Of a stretch of DNA of 64,000 nt, positions 10,647 through 22,178 are shown one piece after another. The notes beneath the pieces were generated by a model. It did no database searches. It was not told where the DNA came from and saw only the letters and a list, made by a program, of their open reading frames with translations. Source of the DNA: Fragilaria crotonensis (taxonomy: Eukaryota > Bacillariophyta > Fragilariophyceae > Fragilariales > Fragilariaceae); contig JAKSYS010000103.1 in NCBI GenBank assembly GCA_022925895.1, positions 1-64,000 on the forward strand, in the 5' to 3' direction. A program made the position numbers and the translations under genes. Numbering within the stretch: the stretch's first letter is position 1; every line of letters starts with the position of its first letter.

Positions 10647-11312
10647 ATGTCAGGAGGACGCGGACGTGGACGAGGTGGCTTCAAGCCCCCCACTGGGGCT
10701 CAGCTGTTGATGCAGCGGTCGGCTCAAGAGAGTGGATTGGATGACAAGAATCTGCGATCTTTGCAAGACCTCACGAAACCGCCACTCTTTCCGGATTTTC
10801 TGTGGCACTCGTCTGGTCAAGTCTACGCACCGGAAGATGAATCCAACGTCATGGTTCCAAGCAAACTCTCGCAGTCTGCCATTTATTTAATTCGAAAGGG
10901 TCGCGATATTCAGCATCGCATGCATACATCGCCGTACTATCTGCGAGCAGCCCAAGAAGTCGATGTGGTCAGATACGGCAAGCGACCTCGGCAACAGGTA
11001 GAAGCTTGCGACAAGAATGTAATTGAGCACTTGGGAAAAGTTGCTGCGACCTGTCGGTATGTTCCAGATGAACTGTTGCAGCCATCAATTCGGGCCGCCG
11101 CAGCGCTGGCGGAAGCGCAACGTAGAAATGCATTACTGGATGACCGTGTGGACATCAAGGCAGAGATTGATGGAGAGAGCGACGAAGAGGAAAATATGGA
11201 TGAAGTTGAAGCGCCAGATGAAGATGAAGACGATGTTGAGGACTACACAACGAACTACTATGCCAGTGACGATGAGAGTGATGGTGGTGGAGACGATGAA
11301 CCTACATTTTAG
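10647..11312 (+). CDS. RPC31: RNA polymerase III subunit RPC31/RPC7-like
   Basis: A 221-residue protein in one exon. It has a Gly/Arg-rich start (MSGGRGRGRGGFKPP), then the family core with LYP/LFP-type sequence (TKPPLFPDFLW, about residues 46-56), then a conserved helical middle. The C-terminus (about 175-221) is extremely acidic and ends YYASDDESDGGGDDEPTF. This layout (GRGRGR head, PPLFP motif, acidic tail with an N-Y-Y/F-D-like motif) is that of Rpc31/POLR3G, part of the RPC82-RPC34-RPC31 subcomplex for Pol III initiation. The protein would act in the nucleus. The call rests on motif order, as the family is weakly conserved. Confidence 0.85.
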   Translation: MSGGRGRGRGGFKPPTGAQLLMQRSAQESGLDDKNLRSLQDLTKPPLFPDFLWHSSGQVYAPEDESNVMVPSKLSQSAIYLIRKGRDIQHRMHTSPYYLRAAQEVDVVRYGKRPRQQVEACDKNVIEHLGKVAATCRYVPDELLQPSIRAAAALAEAQRRNALLDDRVDIKAEIDGESDEEENMDEVEAPDEDEDDVEDYTTNYYASDDESDGGGDDEPTF

Positions 11313-11908
11313 GGATAGCTTGCATACCTAACTCGTTCTTTGCTATCAGGATCTCGGTGGTATCACTCGCGCAATGCTGAGCCAAATAGGGAAGATTGAT
11401 TCATTTGCTGTTGCAGTGCCGTCGTGTAGCGTCTTGGTGAGCCGCCGTCCGTGGCTACGGACTCCAAGCATCGGAAAGCGTCACATGAAGGAAGTGGGCA
11501 GGCGAGTGTTGTGTACTGTGTACTGTGGTACTGGAGTACCTGGTATTACTACAGTAGACTACGGTCGGATGGTTTCTAGTTTCTGGATCCGATTAGAATG
11601 CAAGGAAATGACGTCAACATTTACGTCACAGTAATAAAGCTGCGTGGGACAATCATGTAGAGCACCCGTGACACGTGTAGGCCGCAGAAAGCACGGAATC
11701 TTTGTTTCTCATTTCTTTCATGGGTTTTCCAATGCGCCGGCCCAGCCTGTTGTCAGGACAGCAGCAATTCAAACGTAGACCTATACTACTACCGATAGTA
11801 GAGATCGTTTATGACAGTTCATGTGGGTGGTTTTAAATGTTTGTTTGAAATTCAATTTGCATCCAATTTGTCCATACATGTATACGATACTGCGATCTGT
11901 GGGAGTGT
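11313..11908. other. Spacer between RPC31 and the transposable element
   Basis: It contains a GTAC cluster (about 11510-11560) and the 42-bp dispersed repeat listed separately. No gene is seen. Confidence 0.5.
11590..11631 (+). repeat. 42-bp dispersed repeat with TGACGTCA core, copy 1
   Basis: It matches the reverse complement of 27238-27279 at about 40 of 42 positions. The shared block runs from CGATTAGAATGCAAGG through the palindrome TGACGTCA to GTCACAG. The two copies point at each other across the mobile-element region. TGACGTCA is a classic bZIP/CRE site; whether it works here is unknown. Confidence 0.8.
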
Positions 11909-11953
11909 GGGAGTATGCACACCAGGTACCAGGTACCTGGTACGAATGCTACT
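11909..11953 (+). repeat. Palindromic mini-repeat abutting the left end of the big element
   Basis: About 45 bp built as an imperfect palindrome around CCAGGTACCAGGTACCTGG and ending GAATGCTACT. It is nearly identical (three differences) to 26383-26427. Its final T forms the T of the TA that precedes the left terminal repeat. Confidence 0.75.
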
Positions 11954-11954
11954 A

Positions 11955-11982
11955 CCACCTAAAAAGGGCTTAGAACCAATAA
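11955..11982 (+). repeat. Left terminal inverted repeat
   Basis: 28 bases beginning CCACCTAAAAAGGGCTTAG, identical to the reverse complement of 25844-25871. The flanking base pair TA lies at 11953-11954. The match breaks immediately inside the 28th base. Confidence 0.9.
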
Positions 11983-12501
11983 TAATTTAACGCATTTCTC
12001 GACTCACCGTATCTTTTTCAAAACGCATCCTTTTCACCTTCAGCTCACTAAAGAATGCTTATGTTGCTTCTTTGACATATATAAAGTTAATCAGTTAAGT
12101 ACTGGACAAGGAACTTGTCATTTTATTCAGCTTCTTAGTTGCCTCATTCTCCGTGTTAATGGTTCTAAGCCATACATAAGAATTTCCTCATACATGAAGC
12201 ATAATTTATATGTTGGCGGGAAATTTTTTTCACGCATTCGTCAAAAGATCCCAGGTCTCAATTTTTACTGCTACGCTCCTTCTGTGGTGGATTTTGTACT
12301 GACCTTGAACTTGCAATTTTACCAAGCAGCAGAAGTATGTGATGGTACCTGGTACAAGAGTCAAGTTGATTTCACGTGCAAGCATTCGCATCTATCATAC
12401 ACCACATTTGCTCATTCACAACTCTATCGATAATCATCAACTACACTAAACTGGCGGCAGAAGAGTCGTTTCGCTCTCATTGTCCGCATTTGTCGGTGAG
12501 C
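11983..12501. other. Left subterminal region of the element
   Basis: AT-rich non-coding sequence. It contains one more copy of the subterminal motif ATGGTTCTAAGCCAT (12159-12173), likely part of transposase recognition. No gene is seen. Confidence 0.5.
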
Positions 12502-15081
12502 TCAGACTGCTTGCGGTGCAGTTGGTTCGTCAAGATCAGGTCGAGTGCATGTTGAATTGAGCCGTTCGATTAGAAGGTGTCTCGTTGACGGAACAGGTAA
12601 GTCCCCTGGGCGTTTGTACCAATTCACCATCACCTTTAATTGCAACACAGTCAACTTCTCATTACTCAACTCCAATGCTCTGATTTCAGAAACTTTAATG
12701 CGATTGGACCGAAATGCCTGAAGTCTATTCTGGAACTGAGTCAATAGCTTTGATTGTTTCAGTTCTTCGCCTTCTTCCATGTCATCCAAAACCTCGGGAC
12801 CGAGCATAAATCTCTGAGCTGAAACATGAAGTCCAGCGCCATAACGCTTGGTTCTTGCTCTGATGGTTTCTTGTGCGGTCTCAACTCTCTTCCTCATGTT
12901 CTCTTCAAAATTTATGCCATTCCTTGCATCATCGCGTACTTTATACTCCAAGAGCGAAGTCATGATAGTTCCTGCCAAGCCTCGTGACAGGTTCAATTGT
13001 TCTGCGATAGACACAGATTGTGACGCTGAATCCGCTGTCTCCGATGAACTTGTTGTATTGTCCTTGTCCCCATGCGCCGTGTGCGATTGTTGTTGTGTGG
13101 CAGCGATCTCAGGGTGAAGTAAGCAATTGTAATTTAACGGCCCCCAGCCCCTCTCTGCAATAGCTTTCAAATTCGGACGAACACGGGCAAAGGAATCAGC
13201 CCATGCTTGAGCGACAAGGTAAACCACGTCCTTTTTGTCTATTGCAAAATCAGCTTGTGCTAACTCCTTCCGCGCAAGCAATTCCCTTTTATAGCGAGTC
13301 AAAGCCATCTTAAAGCAGCCGTTCTGCTCTGTTGAATCCCCCACTTGCCAATAGCTTGTGCCATATGGCACTCCAACGCAAGCGTTCCACTTTGTGGTCG
13401 GATTGTTGACGTACCTGAGAAACTTCAAGTCGAAGCGACTTCCATGTCCATCAAGTAAGAGAAATGGAGGAACTCCGTCAGACCGATCGAACAGTTCCAT
13501 TTTATCCATCACTTTAAGCATATCAACAAGGAGATCGGCTGTGATGCTGCCATTCTCAGAACAGCAGCAGAAGGTTGGAACGTCTTTGCCGCGAAACCTA
13601 CACACTGGCCCCTGTGGGTATCGCTTGTTGATGCCTCCACTGTTTTGTCGCATATCATTCTCCTCGCCAATCAATGGAGCTGATCCATTGAAACCGAGCA
13701 CCCAACTCCGACACATTTTCATAGCCTCAAATATGATTGCGCACATTACAGGCTCGCCTGTTGCGGCGGTGAATCCCATCACTGTGAAGTGTGAGTCTTT
13801 TGTTGCAGCTTTTATCTGTGGTCGCCCAGCTGCTTCACACAAGAATTTCTCACCACCAACATTGCCATCCTTTGTCGTGGATGTATTTGATCCGACTTCG
13901 TCAACAAAGACAAGCTTGTCCGGGCGCCGCATCATGTATTCTGTCGGAAGTCCGAATGCTTCAGTTTTGTGCTCAGCTATCTCGCCACTCTTATCAAGCA
14001 TGACCTTTTTGTTGAGCTTTGATGCAATGCCTGTTTCTGCCATGGCTTTGTACACCTCGTTATACATAACAAGAAAGTTAGTAGCGTACGTACACCATTC
14101 CGCTCGCTTTATCTCAAACTTCACACATCGCTTGCTTCTAATGATGTGCTGGTTTCTCCTCATAAAAGAATTCCAATATCCCAGCCCGAGTCGTTCTGGT
14201 GGTGTTCTTGAAAGTTGACACGCTGGTCTCTCATCAAGGAGCATCTGACCTATTGCATGCGCCGCCTCCTCGTTTGCTGCGAGAGGAAACGTGATGCCTG
14301 AATTTAAAGTCACCTCGTCGTCAATGCTAGTACTCAATGCAACGACGGAGCTGTCAGCAGCCCAACTGTTACTCGACGCTGTCGAACTCACAGCTGTCCT
14401 GGTTTGGATGTTATGCTTCAACTTCCACTCCGCAAGATCTCTCGCTATGGTTGTACCCTCAATCAGGGAATTTGCAAGGCGTAGGCCTGTGCCTACTGTG
14501 ATAGGACAACGCATTCGCGCAAGCTGCACAATAATTGCGACAAGATAGGGTTCAAATGCGGCCATCGGAGACGGAGTGCCTTGTGTCGTTGGCGGATCCA
14601 GTTTCTTGCGCTTGTGTCGGCTGCGAATGGTGGACTCACTGATATAAACATCATCGTTGATTTGATGCTTTGTCTTGGCATCTTTTATGATAGATCTCAG
14701 TTCGCCTCTTGAGAGTCGCACATGATGTCCATTCATGCTATGTTCGGATCCTTGCTTTTCGTCACGTGCCTTTCTGTAAGCTTTGGCAGCCTCGGCCTTC
14801 GCAAGACGTATCCGCTGGTTGACGTCGCGAATACTACAGTTGGTGCTGCCTTTCCGACGCCCGCCAAGAATATTGATGTCGGTGCTGTCCACTGCTGCAG
14901 TAGTATAATCTTCAATAGCACTTCTATTTGTCCTACCATTAGTACAAAACTCAATTTCAGCCGTCTGCAAATCACGACCAGCATCAGGGCTCGCACTGTT
15001 AGATGTCAATGATGATATGGCTGAATCATTCCATGATGAACCTGTACCGCCGTCTACTTGCGGTGGCGGCGGGGGTGGCAA
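12502..15081 (-). CDS. DDE_1 (pogo/Tigger-type) transposase
   Basis: An open frame of 859 codons. Residues about 80-160 carry a helix-rich, basic region ending STIRSRHKRKK, a probable HTH DNA-binding domain. The catalytic domain is clear. The first Asp (394) is in KLVFVDEVGSNTS, the second (544) in PFLLLDGHGSRFD, and the third (582) in SYWQVGDSTEQNGCFK, giving the DDD order of the DDE_1/pogo superfamily. Residues 680-850 are helical and close with a SAP-like stretch (LELSNEKLTVLQLKVMVNWY). The frame opens at 15081 without an ATG (the codon is TTG); the first in-frame ATG is codon 116 (14736). The true start may therefore be that ATG, be in an unseen exon, or be lost. No internal stop is seen. 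Confidence 0.8.
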   Translation of the reverse strand: MPPPPPPQVDGGTGSSWNDSAISSLTSNSASPDAGRDLQTAEIEFCTNGRTNRSAIEDYTTAAVDSTDINILGGRRKGSTNCSIRDVNQRIRLAKAEAAKAYRKARDEKQGSEHSMNGHHVRLSRGELRSIIKDAKTKHQINDDVYISESTIRSRHKRKKLDPPTTQGTPSPMAAFEPYLVAIIVQLARMRCPITVGTGLRLANSLIEGTTIARDLAEWKLKHNIQTRTAVSSTASSNSWAADSSVVALSTSIDDEVTLNSGITFPLAANEEAAHAIGQMLLDERPACQLSRTPPERLGLGYWNSFMRRNQHIIRSKRCVKFEIKRAEWCTYATNFLVMYNEVYKAMAETGIASKLNKKVMLDKSGEIAEHKTEAFGLPTEYMMRRPDKLVFVDEVGSNTSTTKDGNVGGEKFLCEAAGRPQIKAATKDSHFTVMGFTAATGEPVMCAIIFEAMKMCRSWVLGFNGSAPLIGEENDMRQNSGGINKRYPQGPVCRFRGKDVPTFCCCSENGSITADLLVDMLKVMDKMELFDRSDGVPPFLLLDGHGSRFDLKFLRYVNNPTTKWNACVGVPYGTSYWQVGDSTEQNGCFKMALTRYKRELLARKELAQADFAIDKKDVVYLVAQAWADSFARVRPNLKAIAERGWGPLNYNCLLHPEIAATQQQSHTAHGDKDNTTSSSETADSASQSVSIAEQLNLSRGLAGTIMTSLLEYKVRDDARNGINFEENMRKRVETAQETIRARTKRYGAGLHVSAQRFMLGPEVLDDMEEGEELKQSKLLTQFQNRLQAFRSNRIKVSEIRALELSNEKLTVLQLKVMVNWYKRPGDLPVPSTRHLLIERLNSTCTRPDLDEPTAPQAV

Positions 15082-15693
15082 GGTTGTTAATGCATTTTTA
15101 CATCAGAAGGTGCGTAATGGTGAGCTTTCCTTTACATGGCGAGATTTAGGCAGTTAATGGTGACAATATGGTTGCTTTTAACAATATTATTGTTATAATT
15201 GACATTTACATAGGTAAATCATACACGTGTATGGGGCATATGTACTGATGCGTAGCTAGATATCGGCATGTCTTCTTATTTATAGCAACATTGAAGGTTT
15301 GTTCATAAATTTTACATTTTATAGATGCAACATTTGATAACTTTTGCTGTTCGTTTTGGACATTTGTGATGTAGTATGGAACATTGGATTGTAATTTGAC
15401 ATTTTATTTTCTTATTTAACGACATGCACCGGCGATTGTGCGCATATTTTACCGCCAATTCTGCCATTTGATTTGGATCTTGCGCGCTTTAAAATTTTCC
15501 ACTGAACGTAAAGTTTAAATGTGTAACCATGCTTTGTACCCACTCAAAATTTCATGTCATTGTTTCACACGAAGTATGTATCTTGCAAACGTTTTGCTGT
15601 TAAGTATTCACTCTTGTAATTGTATTTGTCCAGTCACATAAATGGTTTTTTTCACAATCATCGATTCACTTTTGACTTTCAAGAACTGCTTTC
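15082..15693. other. AT-rich divergent spacer inside the element
   Basis: It separates the two divergently oriented transposase genes and presumably carries both promoters. It is AT-rich with no ORF that I support. Confidence 0.5.
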
Positions 15694-18600
15694 ATGTCAT
15701 CGGTGCCAACTGGTGGTAGTGTTCGTTGTGCATGTTGCAATGCAGCTTTCCATCGACTGTCCAGTCACCTTTCTTGAATGCACGTTGTGCCGCTTTCTAC
15801 GATAGCTTGCCATCAGATATGGTCAACAACGGAGTTCTTGATGACGTGCACAGACCTGATGCTTCAGATTGCAACGAGGAATGTGATACCGCTGGTGCAG
15901 GACAATCAAGAAAAAATTCTAGGCGTGAAACAACAGTTGACAAACCAATTGATGACCATAACAATGAAGGGTTTGATGACGACTTTGGTATGATGTCTGA
16001 TGGTGATGTCTCTGTATGTAACAGCAGTGAAGAATCAGAGGATGAGAGCGAGGACAATGAGATCCCTGATGGGATCATTTTGGACTTGTACGAGGAAATG
16101 CAGGAGTTACGATTGAATCCATTCGGTTTGGACAGGTTCTCTGGTGAAGAAAAGGTACATATAGAGTTATTGCATCTACTGAAGGAACTAAAAGCGCCAC
16201 TGAAAGCCTTTTCAGGCATTCTCAATTGGGCTGCAAAGGCAAATGGCCAGGGTCACATATTCCATCCCGACTGCCAACCTTCTCGCCGCAAGGTTGTCCA
16301 TAACTTGTATTGTCGGTACAACATGAAGGGATTGATTCCGAAGGAGAAGTTGTTCTACCTCCCTTACTCCAGGAGGACAGTACCAATGATATATTTCGAT
16401 GCCAGGGAAGTCTTCGCATCCCTACTCTCCTGCCCTTTGCTGAATCGTGATGAAAACTACCTATTCGATTCGCCAGAAAAGGATCCTTTCATTGGTCCCC
16501 CCAAATCATCGATGATTGGTGACATCAACACAGGACAGTGCTACCGAAAGACATACGAAGCCCTCGTGAAAAATCCAGATGTCGATATGATTTTACCCAC
16601 AATCGTGGCCATGGACAAGACACAGGTCGACACTTACGGTAGGCTTCAAATGGAGCCACTGACCATATCCCATGGTCTTCTGAAGCACAGTGTTCGTTCG
16701 AAGCACACCGCAATGCGAATTCTTGGTTATGTTTGTCATAGCAGCCCTGCACACCAAACCAAGATGCAAGGCGGTGTTCCTGATACTGTTACACCGCGCC
16801 CATACCTGCCTGACGGCAGCGTGATTGCCCGTGTACCCCTGAAACCACTCCCAGGTTTGCCATGGGCAACATATTTACTCAACGAGATGCACCTTCAGAT
16901 TGAGTTCATCCTCGAAGTATCGGGATACCTTGACCTCCAACGTCACGGATTCAAGTGGAATCTCCATTACAACGAGAGAGTGTATCCAGTGGTGCTGCAC
17001 CCCTATATTCCCTTCATCATTGGGGATACCGAGGGACACGATCGCCTCTGTGGGCATTACACTGCCCGATTTGAAAAGGTCAAGCAGCTTTGCCGTGTTT
17101 GCGAATGCCCCACACGTTTATCAGGGTACTCGAAGGCAAAGTTTAACCACAGGAAACCAGCAGCCATAAACCGATTAATCGCTGGTGCCAACTCAGCTGT
17201 AAGTCAAGTAGGTGCCACCGCAAACCTGAACGCACTCAAAGACATGTCACAAAACTATCTGCGCAACGGCTTTGGCAGGGCTCGTTTCGGATCACACAAT
17301 GAGCGCGGAATTTTTGGCGCATGCCCTGGTGAGATGTTGCACCTTGTATCGCTAGGTTGGTTCAAGTACTGCCTCGAAGCGTTCGCATCCCAAGCGGGGG
17401 CAAAATTCTGTGGCAGTGAAACGTTATGACGCGCTGTGTGCAAGAATTGGCACACAATTGTCAAGACATAGTGATCGTGACCTCCCAGAATGAACTTTCC
17501 CAAGGGCTTCTCATCTGGTACAAATCTCATGGGTCACGAGATCACTGGATGCCTCCTGGTGAAGTTGTTTGCACTTCATACCACCTCATTCAAGAACATA
17601 TTCCCGACCAAGAAGAAGCCCCCCAAGAAGGTGATGGCGAAGCACACGAAGGTGAACCACATGAAGCCCAAGGCGAAGAAGGCGGGGGAGCCAGAAGGCA
17701 AGGCAAAGAAGAAGAAGGCGAAGAGCAAGGCAACGAAGAGCATCCCCACCCATCCCGATCACAATCTCCGCTTCGAATGCCATGTATCGGATTGGATATT
17801 GGCCGTGTCGTCACTCCTCCAGTGGCACCAGTGGATGAAGCAACCGGAAATGCCAAGGCATCAAGTCGTGAAGTCCAAATACGCAGTCCAGTGGCTCATG
17901 CGCAATGTTGCAAACATCTGTCCTCGACAAACTGGAATGGGAAACAACACGATCAAGAATCATCTGGTGTTACACATTTGCGAAGATATTTTGGACCATG
18001 GTGTGCCCGAGAATGTGAACAGTGCCTACGCTGAATCTGCTCACATACCACTTTCCAAGATGACAGCCCGGAACACACAAAAAAGGGCGAAGACTTTCAC
18101 GAAGCAAGCGGCAGAACGATATGTAGAGAACCTCGCCATTTCGTCAGCAGTTTATGACATGGAATGCGACCACGCCAGCATGGCGAGGGGAAGGTCAGCA
18201 GCGGCAGAGGACAGCAACACATCAGCAGATAAGTGGAAGCTTGGCGGCCGGAGGTTCACGATCTCATGGCCTCTTGGCGATGCACGTCCATCATTCCAGT
18301 GGTTTCGCAAGTATCCAGGGGATCATCCCCATGGAGACTCCCTGCAGGGGAAGGCAATGCATTACCTTGCAACGTATTGTTTGCCCCATACAGGGGATGG
18401 GGAGCTTCGGTGTTGCACAGAGTTCATCTCCGCTGAGGGACACAAATACAGGGCCCATCCAAGCATCTATGACGGTCAACCATGGCATGACCACGCCATG
18501 GTCGAGTGGCCAAACTATAAGTATCCCCATCCCCTCCCAGCCTTCATCCACACGTTCATTGACTTGCGAGACCTGCCTCCGATCACGAGGATCAACATCC

Positions 18601-19139
18601 CCGAAGTTGGACAAGAACCCATTAAAGCTGGCGTGTATGCACTGGTGCACTCATTCCTTGCCATCGACGAGGAAAACACCAGAATGGACAGCAACACCAT
18701 GATTGGGCGTTACAAGATGTGGTACCACGATGAAGAAGCAACATACCCGATTTTATATCTGATCGACGTCAGAAACATCGTGGGACCAACGATTGGAATT
18801 CGCGATGTTGACCCCACTGTTCGTGAACAAGACGAGTCTTTCCTCTTCCTCTTCCTAAGGAAAGAAGAGTGGGCATCAGCGTGGGACACCATGATCACAA
18901 GCTGCCACAAAGACAGGCATAAACCAACTTTTGAGAAGGATTACGAAGTGAAGGTTCGTAATGAAAGAGATGGTGATCATGATGAAGACGAGGATAATGA
19001 TGAAGACGAGGATGATGATGAAGATCAGGATGACAACGACGATGATGAAGGTGATGATGAGTCGGATGACGACGACGAATCCGAAGTTGATATTGTTGCC
19101 ATCAGGTCACATGAAACACGGAAGAAACAGCGAAGGTAG
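15694..19139 (+). pseudogene. CACTA/Plavaka- or KDZ-type transposase, frame broken three times
   Basis: The likely start is ATG 15694. The first ~35 codons encode a Cys/His finger (RCACCNAAFHRLSSHL...C) before a one-base loss near 15770-15775. The long frame from there to 17429 holds an acidic region, then PTIVAMDKTQVDTYGR with a candidate catalytic Asp, then GHDRLCGHY and QLCRVCECPT, and GACPGEMLHLVSLG. A one-base excess in the G run 17396-17400 and a one-base loss near 17484-17486 put about 85 bases out of phase. The frame resumes at about 17487 to 19139 with MNFPKGFSSGTN, AYAESAHIPLSKMTARNTQK and a long Asp/Glu tail. All three changes are single bases, two in clear homopolymers, so sequence error is possible. 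An intron at the 17.4-kb gap is less likely because the intervening frame reads sensibly (KRYDALCARIGTQLSRHSD). This type of transposase is a plain DNA-transposon enzyme. Confidence 0.75.
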
Positions 19140-19166
19140 ATGTCATCTTTGCTATTAAAAGTGTTT

Positions 19167-21640
19167 TCACCGGATCATCTTCGGAATTCGGTATGTAGTA
19201 GCATGGGGACTTTCCACAGGCAACAAGGGTTCAGTAAACTTCGGCACCACACCACCATCATCCTCATCATCATCATCGTCATTATCGTCAGCAGCCTCAT
19301 AAGCAACATGAGAATGCCTCCGCCGCGATCTCTTCCTAACTTTCTGTCGTCTCCTCCTCTTCTTGGCACTTGTCGCTGGCATGCTTGACTCTTCCAAGTC
19401 ACCACTGGCAATGGCAGCAGCTGCAGGATTGGGGCGTTCAGGACGATCCACAGCCATAGCAGCAGACATCTTCCTCCCGGCGTCAACCACTCTTTCCTTT
19501 GCCGCAGTAAACGTCCCATACAGATGATTCTCCGTATGTCGCACACTTCCAGCCCAATCACCAGCGGCCCCTTCAACAGGGGGGACCATCCGGTTCCGAC
19601 ACCGACGTACAGTGTCGGATATCTCGACCATCCCAGCTTACGGCAACTCCGTTCGTGATCTTGATAGCAAGGCCAGCAAAGGGGACCCAGGTCGAGTTGG
19701 GACCAGGACGACGTCCATGGATGTTGGGCATCACAAGATACCAGTTCGTTCCCTTTCCAGGAATGTCTTCTAAAAACTGACTGTAACCTTGAGAGGCATC
19801 GTTGAAGTCATAATGAGAAGCGTTTCCCAGGTCGACACTCGTGTCGACAGTGTATCCAACTCGCCGTCCACCCTCACCATCCATCGGCACCACAGGATGG
19901 AGACCACAATTCCCCTCAGTGTCGCGGATCACAGCATATACCTGAGGAAAGGCACACCTCCCAATCACTGCGAGGGAGACGACCATTTCCCTAAGGAGAG
20001 CCTCACCCACAGCCTCATTCGCCTTGTATGCGCTCGTGGTGACACCATCCAAGTGCACATGAGTTCCAATCGCATGCATGGTGCCGTAATCACCAGCATT
20101 GGACCTCGCTGCACCCTTCTTCTTTGCAAGTCTCAAGGCCTTATTATGCTTTGTAATACAAGCCATCGCATCCAAAAGATCCTCACCCCCCATCGTCAGT
20201 CAGGAAGTTGACATTCCTCACCATGATGACCGACTGCCGATTCCTCTGCTGACCAAGGCAAGGTAGGTCCACCATGATGTCGACAAAGTGTTCAGATGCC
20301 GGATCGATGATCCAGCACGTGTCCGGCAGACGATAGTGATGACACCCCTCGGCATAGTGACGCCCGTCCCGCCTTGCACTGTTCGCAACTGCAAGGCGTT
20401 GGTTGTATTCTACCGCCAGATATTCCCGTGGGATGTCGGGATGCCATGAACCATCGAAGACATCAGGTGCCATCTTCGGGCCGTCGCTGTCCCGACATTG
20501 TTCCACCCTGTAGACAACCCGATTCTGCTGCAAATCCTTCGTGAGGTTCAAGGAAATTCGCCATGCCGAAACACGGTCAACGAATTCGTCAAATCGCCCA
20601 CATGAATAGCCACGGTACTCCAGGTACCGAAATTGTTTTGGTTCTTCCATATGAAATCGCTTGACATACCCTCCCTTGCCGAAGGTGTACGACACCTTCC
20701 CATTACTGTCGGTGCTCCTCTCAAGGCGAAGCCAGCTCATGTCCAGGGCCACATGTGTTTTAGCCACACCGACATCCTCCTTGCGACGCTCTCTGGCACA
20801 GTAGAAAACGCCACATTGAGGCAAGAAGAGTATCATGGTGCGAAACTTGAAATCATTCTTATCATCAAGATCGTCTTCATGGTATGATCTGACCAACAGG
20901 ACATCATCTTCACCCCCCACCACCGATGAAGCAGCCTTCTTTGTTGGAAGCTCGGCACTTGGTTCGGTTTTCATCAAAGGCGATCTATTGAGGATGACAT
21001 CCATGACGTAGATCTCGCTGAGGAAGCATGACTCCATCCCAGAGAATGGGAACATGTCAGCCGCGCATTGTAGTTGGTGTACGAAGTCGCATCCGTATGC
21101 AGCGGCTATCCAAGCAACGTTAGTGTTGCATACCTTTCGCGTCGTTCCAGCCAGGGGACACGGAGATGTCTCCTTCCCAGTCGCGAAGGCATGATAGCGC
21201 TCCTTGAAGTGAGCTCTATCCTCAGGAGGCACCGCCATCGACAGCAATAGCATAGCTTGTCTCTGCGACGGCAGGAATTTGCGCTCCGGTCGATTCGGCA
21301 AGCATGGACCGTCATAGCCACCAACATCGCCTTCATTATCGCTATCGCCATCAACGTCAAACAACAAGTCATCATCCTGATCGCTATCGCTATCAACCTC
21401 AAATACCAAGTCATCATCCTCCTTTCCATTATTCCCATCAGCGTGGATGTCATCCTGGCCATTGTGACAAACGCCATTTTTGCCGTCAGTCGCACAAGAC
21501 GATGATCGCTTCTCCTTCGCTGACGCCCCAAGGTTTCGCAAGCCTGTCGCACAAGACGACGTTCGCTTCTTATTAGCTATACTGCGCTTATTACGTCGAC
21601 TGGACGACATAAAGTTCTCGTCTTGCTCCTTCGTAGGCAT
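19167..21640 (-). pseudogene. 2OG-Fe(II) dioxygenase-like element gene, frame broken twice
   Basis: ATG at 21640. The first 485 codons comprise an N-terminal Ser/Lys region with two copies of an SSCAT-containing repeat, acidic blocks, and a conserved-looking globular part (WIAAAYGCDFVHQLQCAADM; RYLEYRGYSCGRFDEFVDR). An extra base in the six-C run 20186-20191 (six G on the coding strand) shifts the frame. The next 200 codons contain NASHYDFNDASQGYSQF (candidate iron-binding H-x-D at about 19,807-19,815) and, 65 residues on, VSWDGRDIRHCTS (candidate distal His at about 19,612-19,614), the spacing and order of a double-stranded beta-helix dioxygenase. A second extra base in the six-G run 19579-19584 shifts into a tail with LYGTFTAAKERVV, a basic RRRRQKVRKRSRRR patch and an Asp run. 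TET/JBP dioxygenases are known passengers of KDZ-type transposons in fungi. The assignment here is inference from motifs. Confidence 0.6.
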
Positions 21641-21855
21641 CGTTCAACCCACTGGATGGCAGGGCACGACGTCAACTACAAAAGAACGACAAGAGAACGT
21701 TCACGCCGCGACAGTAGACAAAACCAGCGATCCTGTTCTCGTGTTGCTCCTTCGCAGGCGTCGTTCAACCCACTGGATGGCAGGGAACGACGTCAACTAC
21801 GAAAGAACAAAAAGAGAACGTTCACGCCGCGACAGTCGACAACAACAGCGATACC
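21614..21855 (+). repeat. 121-bp direct tandem duplication at the 5' end of the dioxygenase-like gene
   Basis: Two copies, each starting GTTCTCGT and passing through CAACCCACTGGATGGCAGGG to GACAACA/GACAAAA-like ends, with period 121 (21614 and 21735). The right copy lies upstream of the ATG; the left copy spans the ATG region. Duplication of a leader/promoter segment is likely. Confidence 0.8.
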
Positions 21856-22178
21856 AGAGCGACAATCAACAACAATAACTTGCCATTGCCAAGAAAAAGC
21901 AATAACAAACGGTGTGTTGTTGTCGTCGAATTGGAGTGAATTTATTCTACGAACAAATGGCGTAGAAAACATACCGCATTGCAGATGCGAAATACATGTG
22001 TATCCGAAAAAGGGAAAATGCGAACTGACTTTACTATGCATTTTACAGTGGAAAGCTATCCCAGGATTAACCTGGGACTTCAATGCAGAAACGATTGAAA
22101 AATCTATTTCTAAATGTCTTCAAGCTGCTTACAACAAAGCACTGTACAAAACATACCGCAGAAATTTTTATTCATGAT

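Noticed and set aside
17430-17486. Intron in the second transposase gene
   Set aside because: The intervening frame reads as sensible protein, and single-base changes in runs explain both frame shifts more simply.
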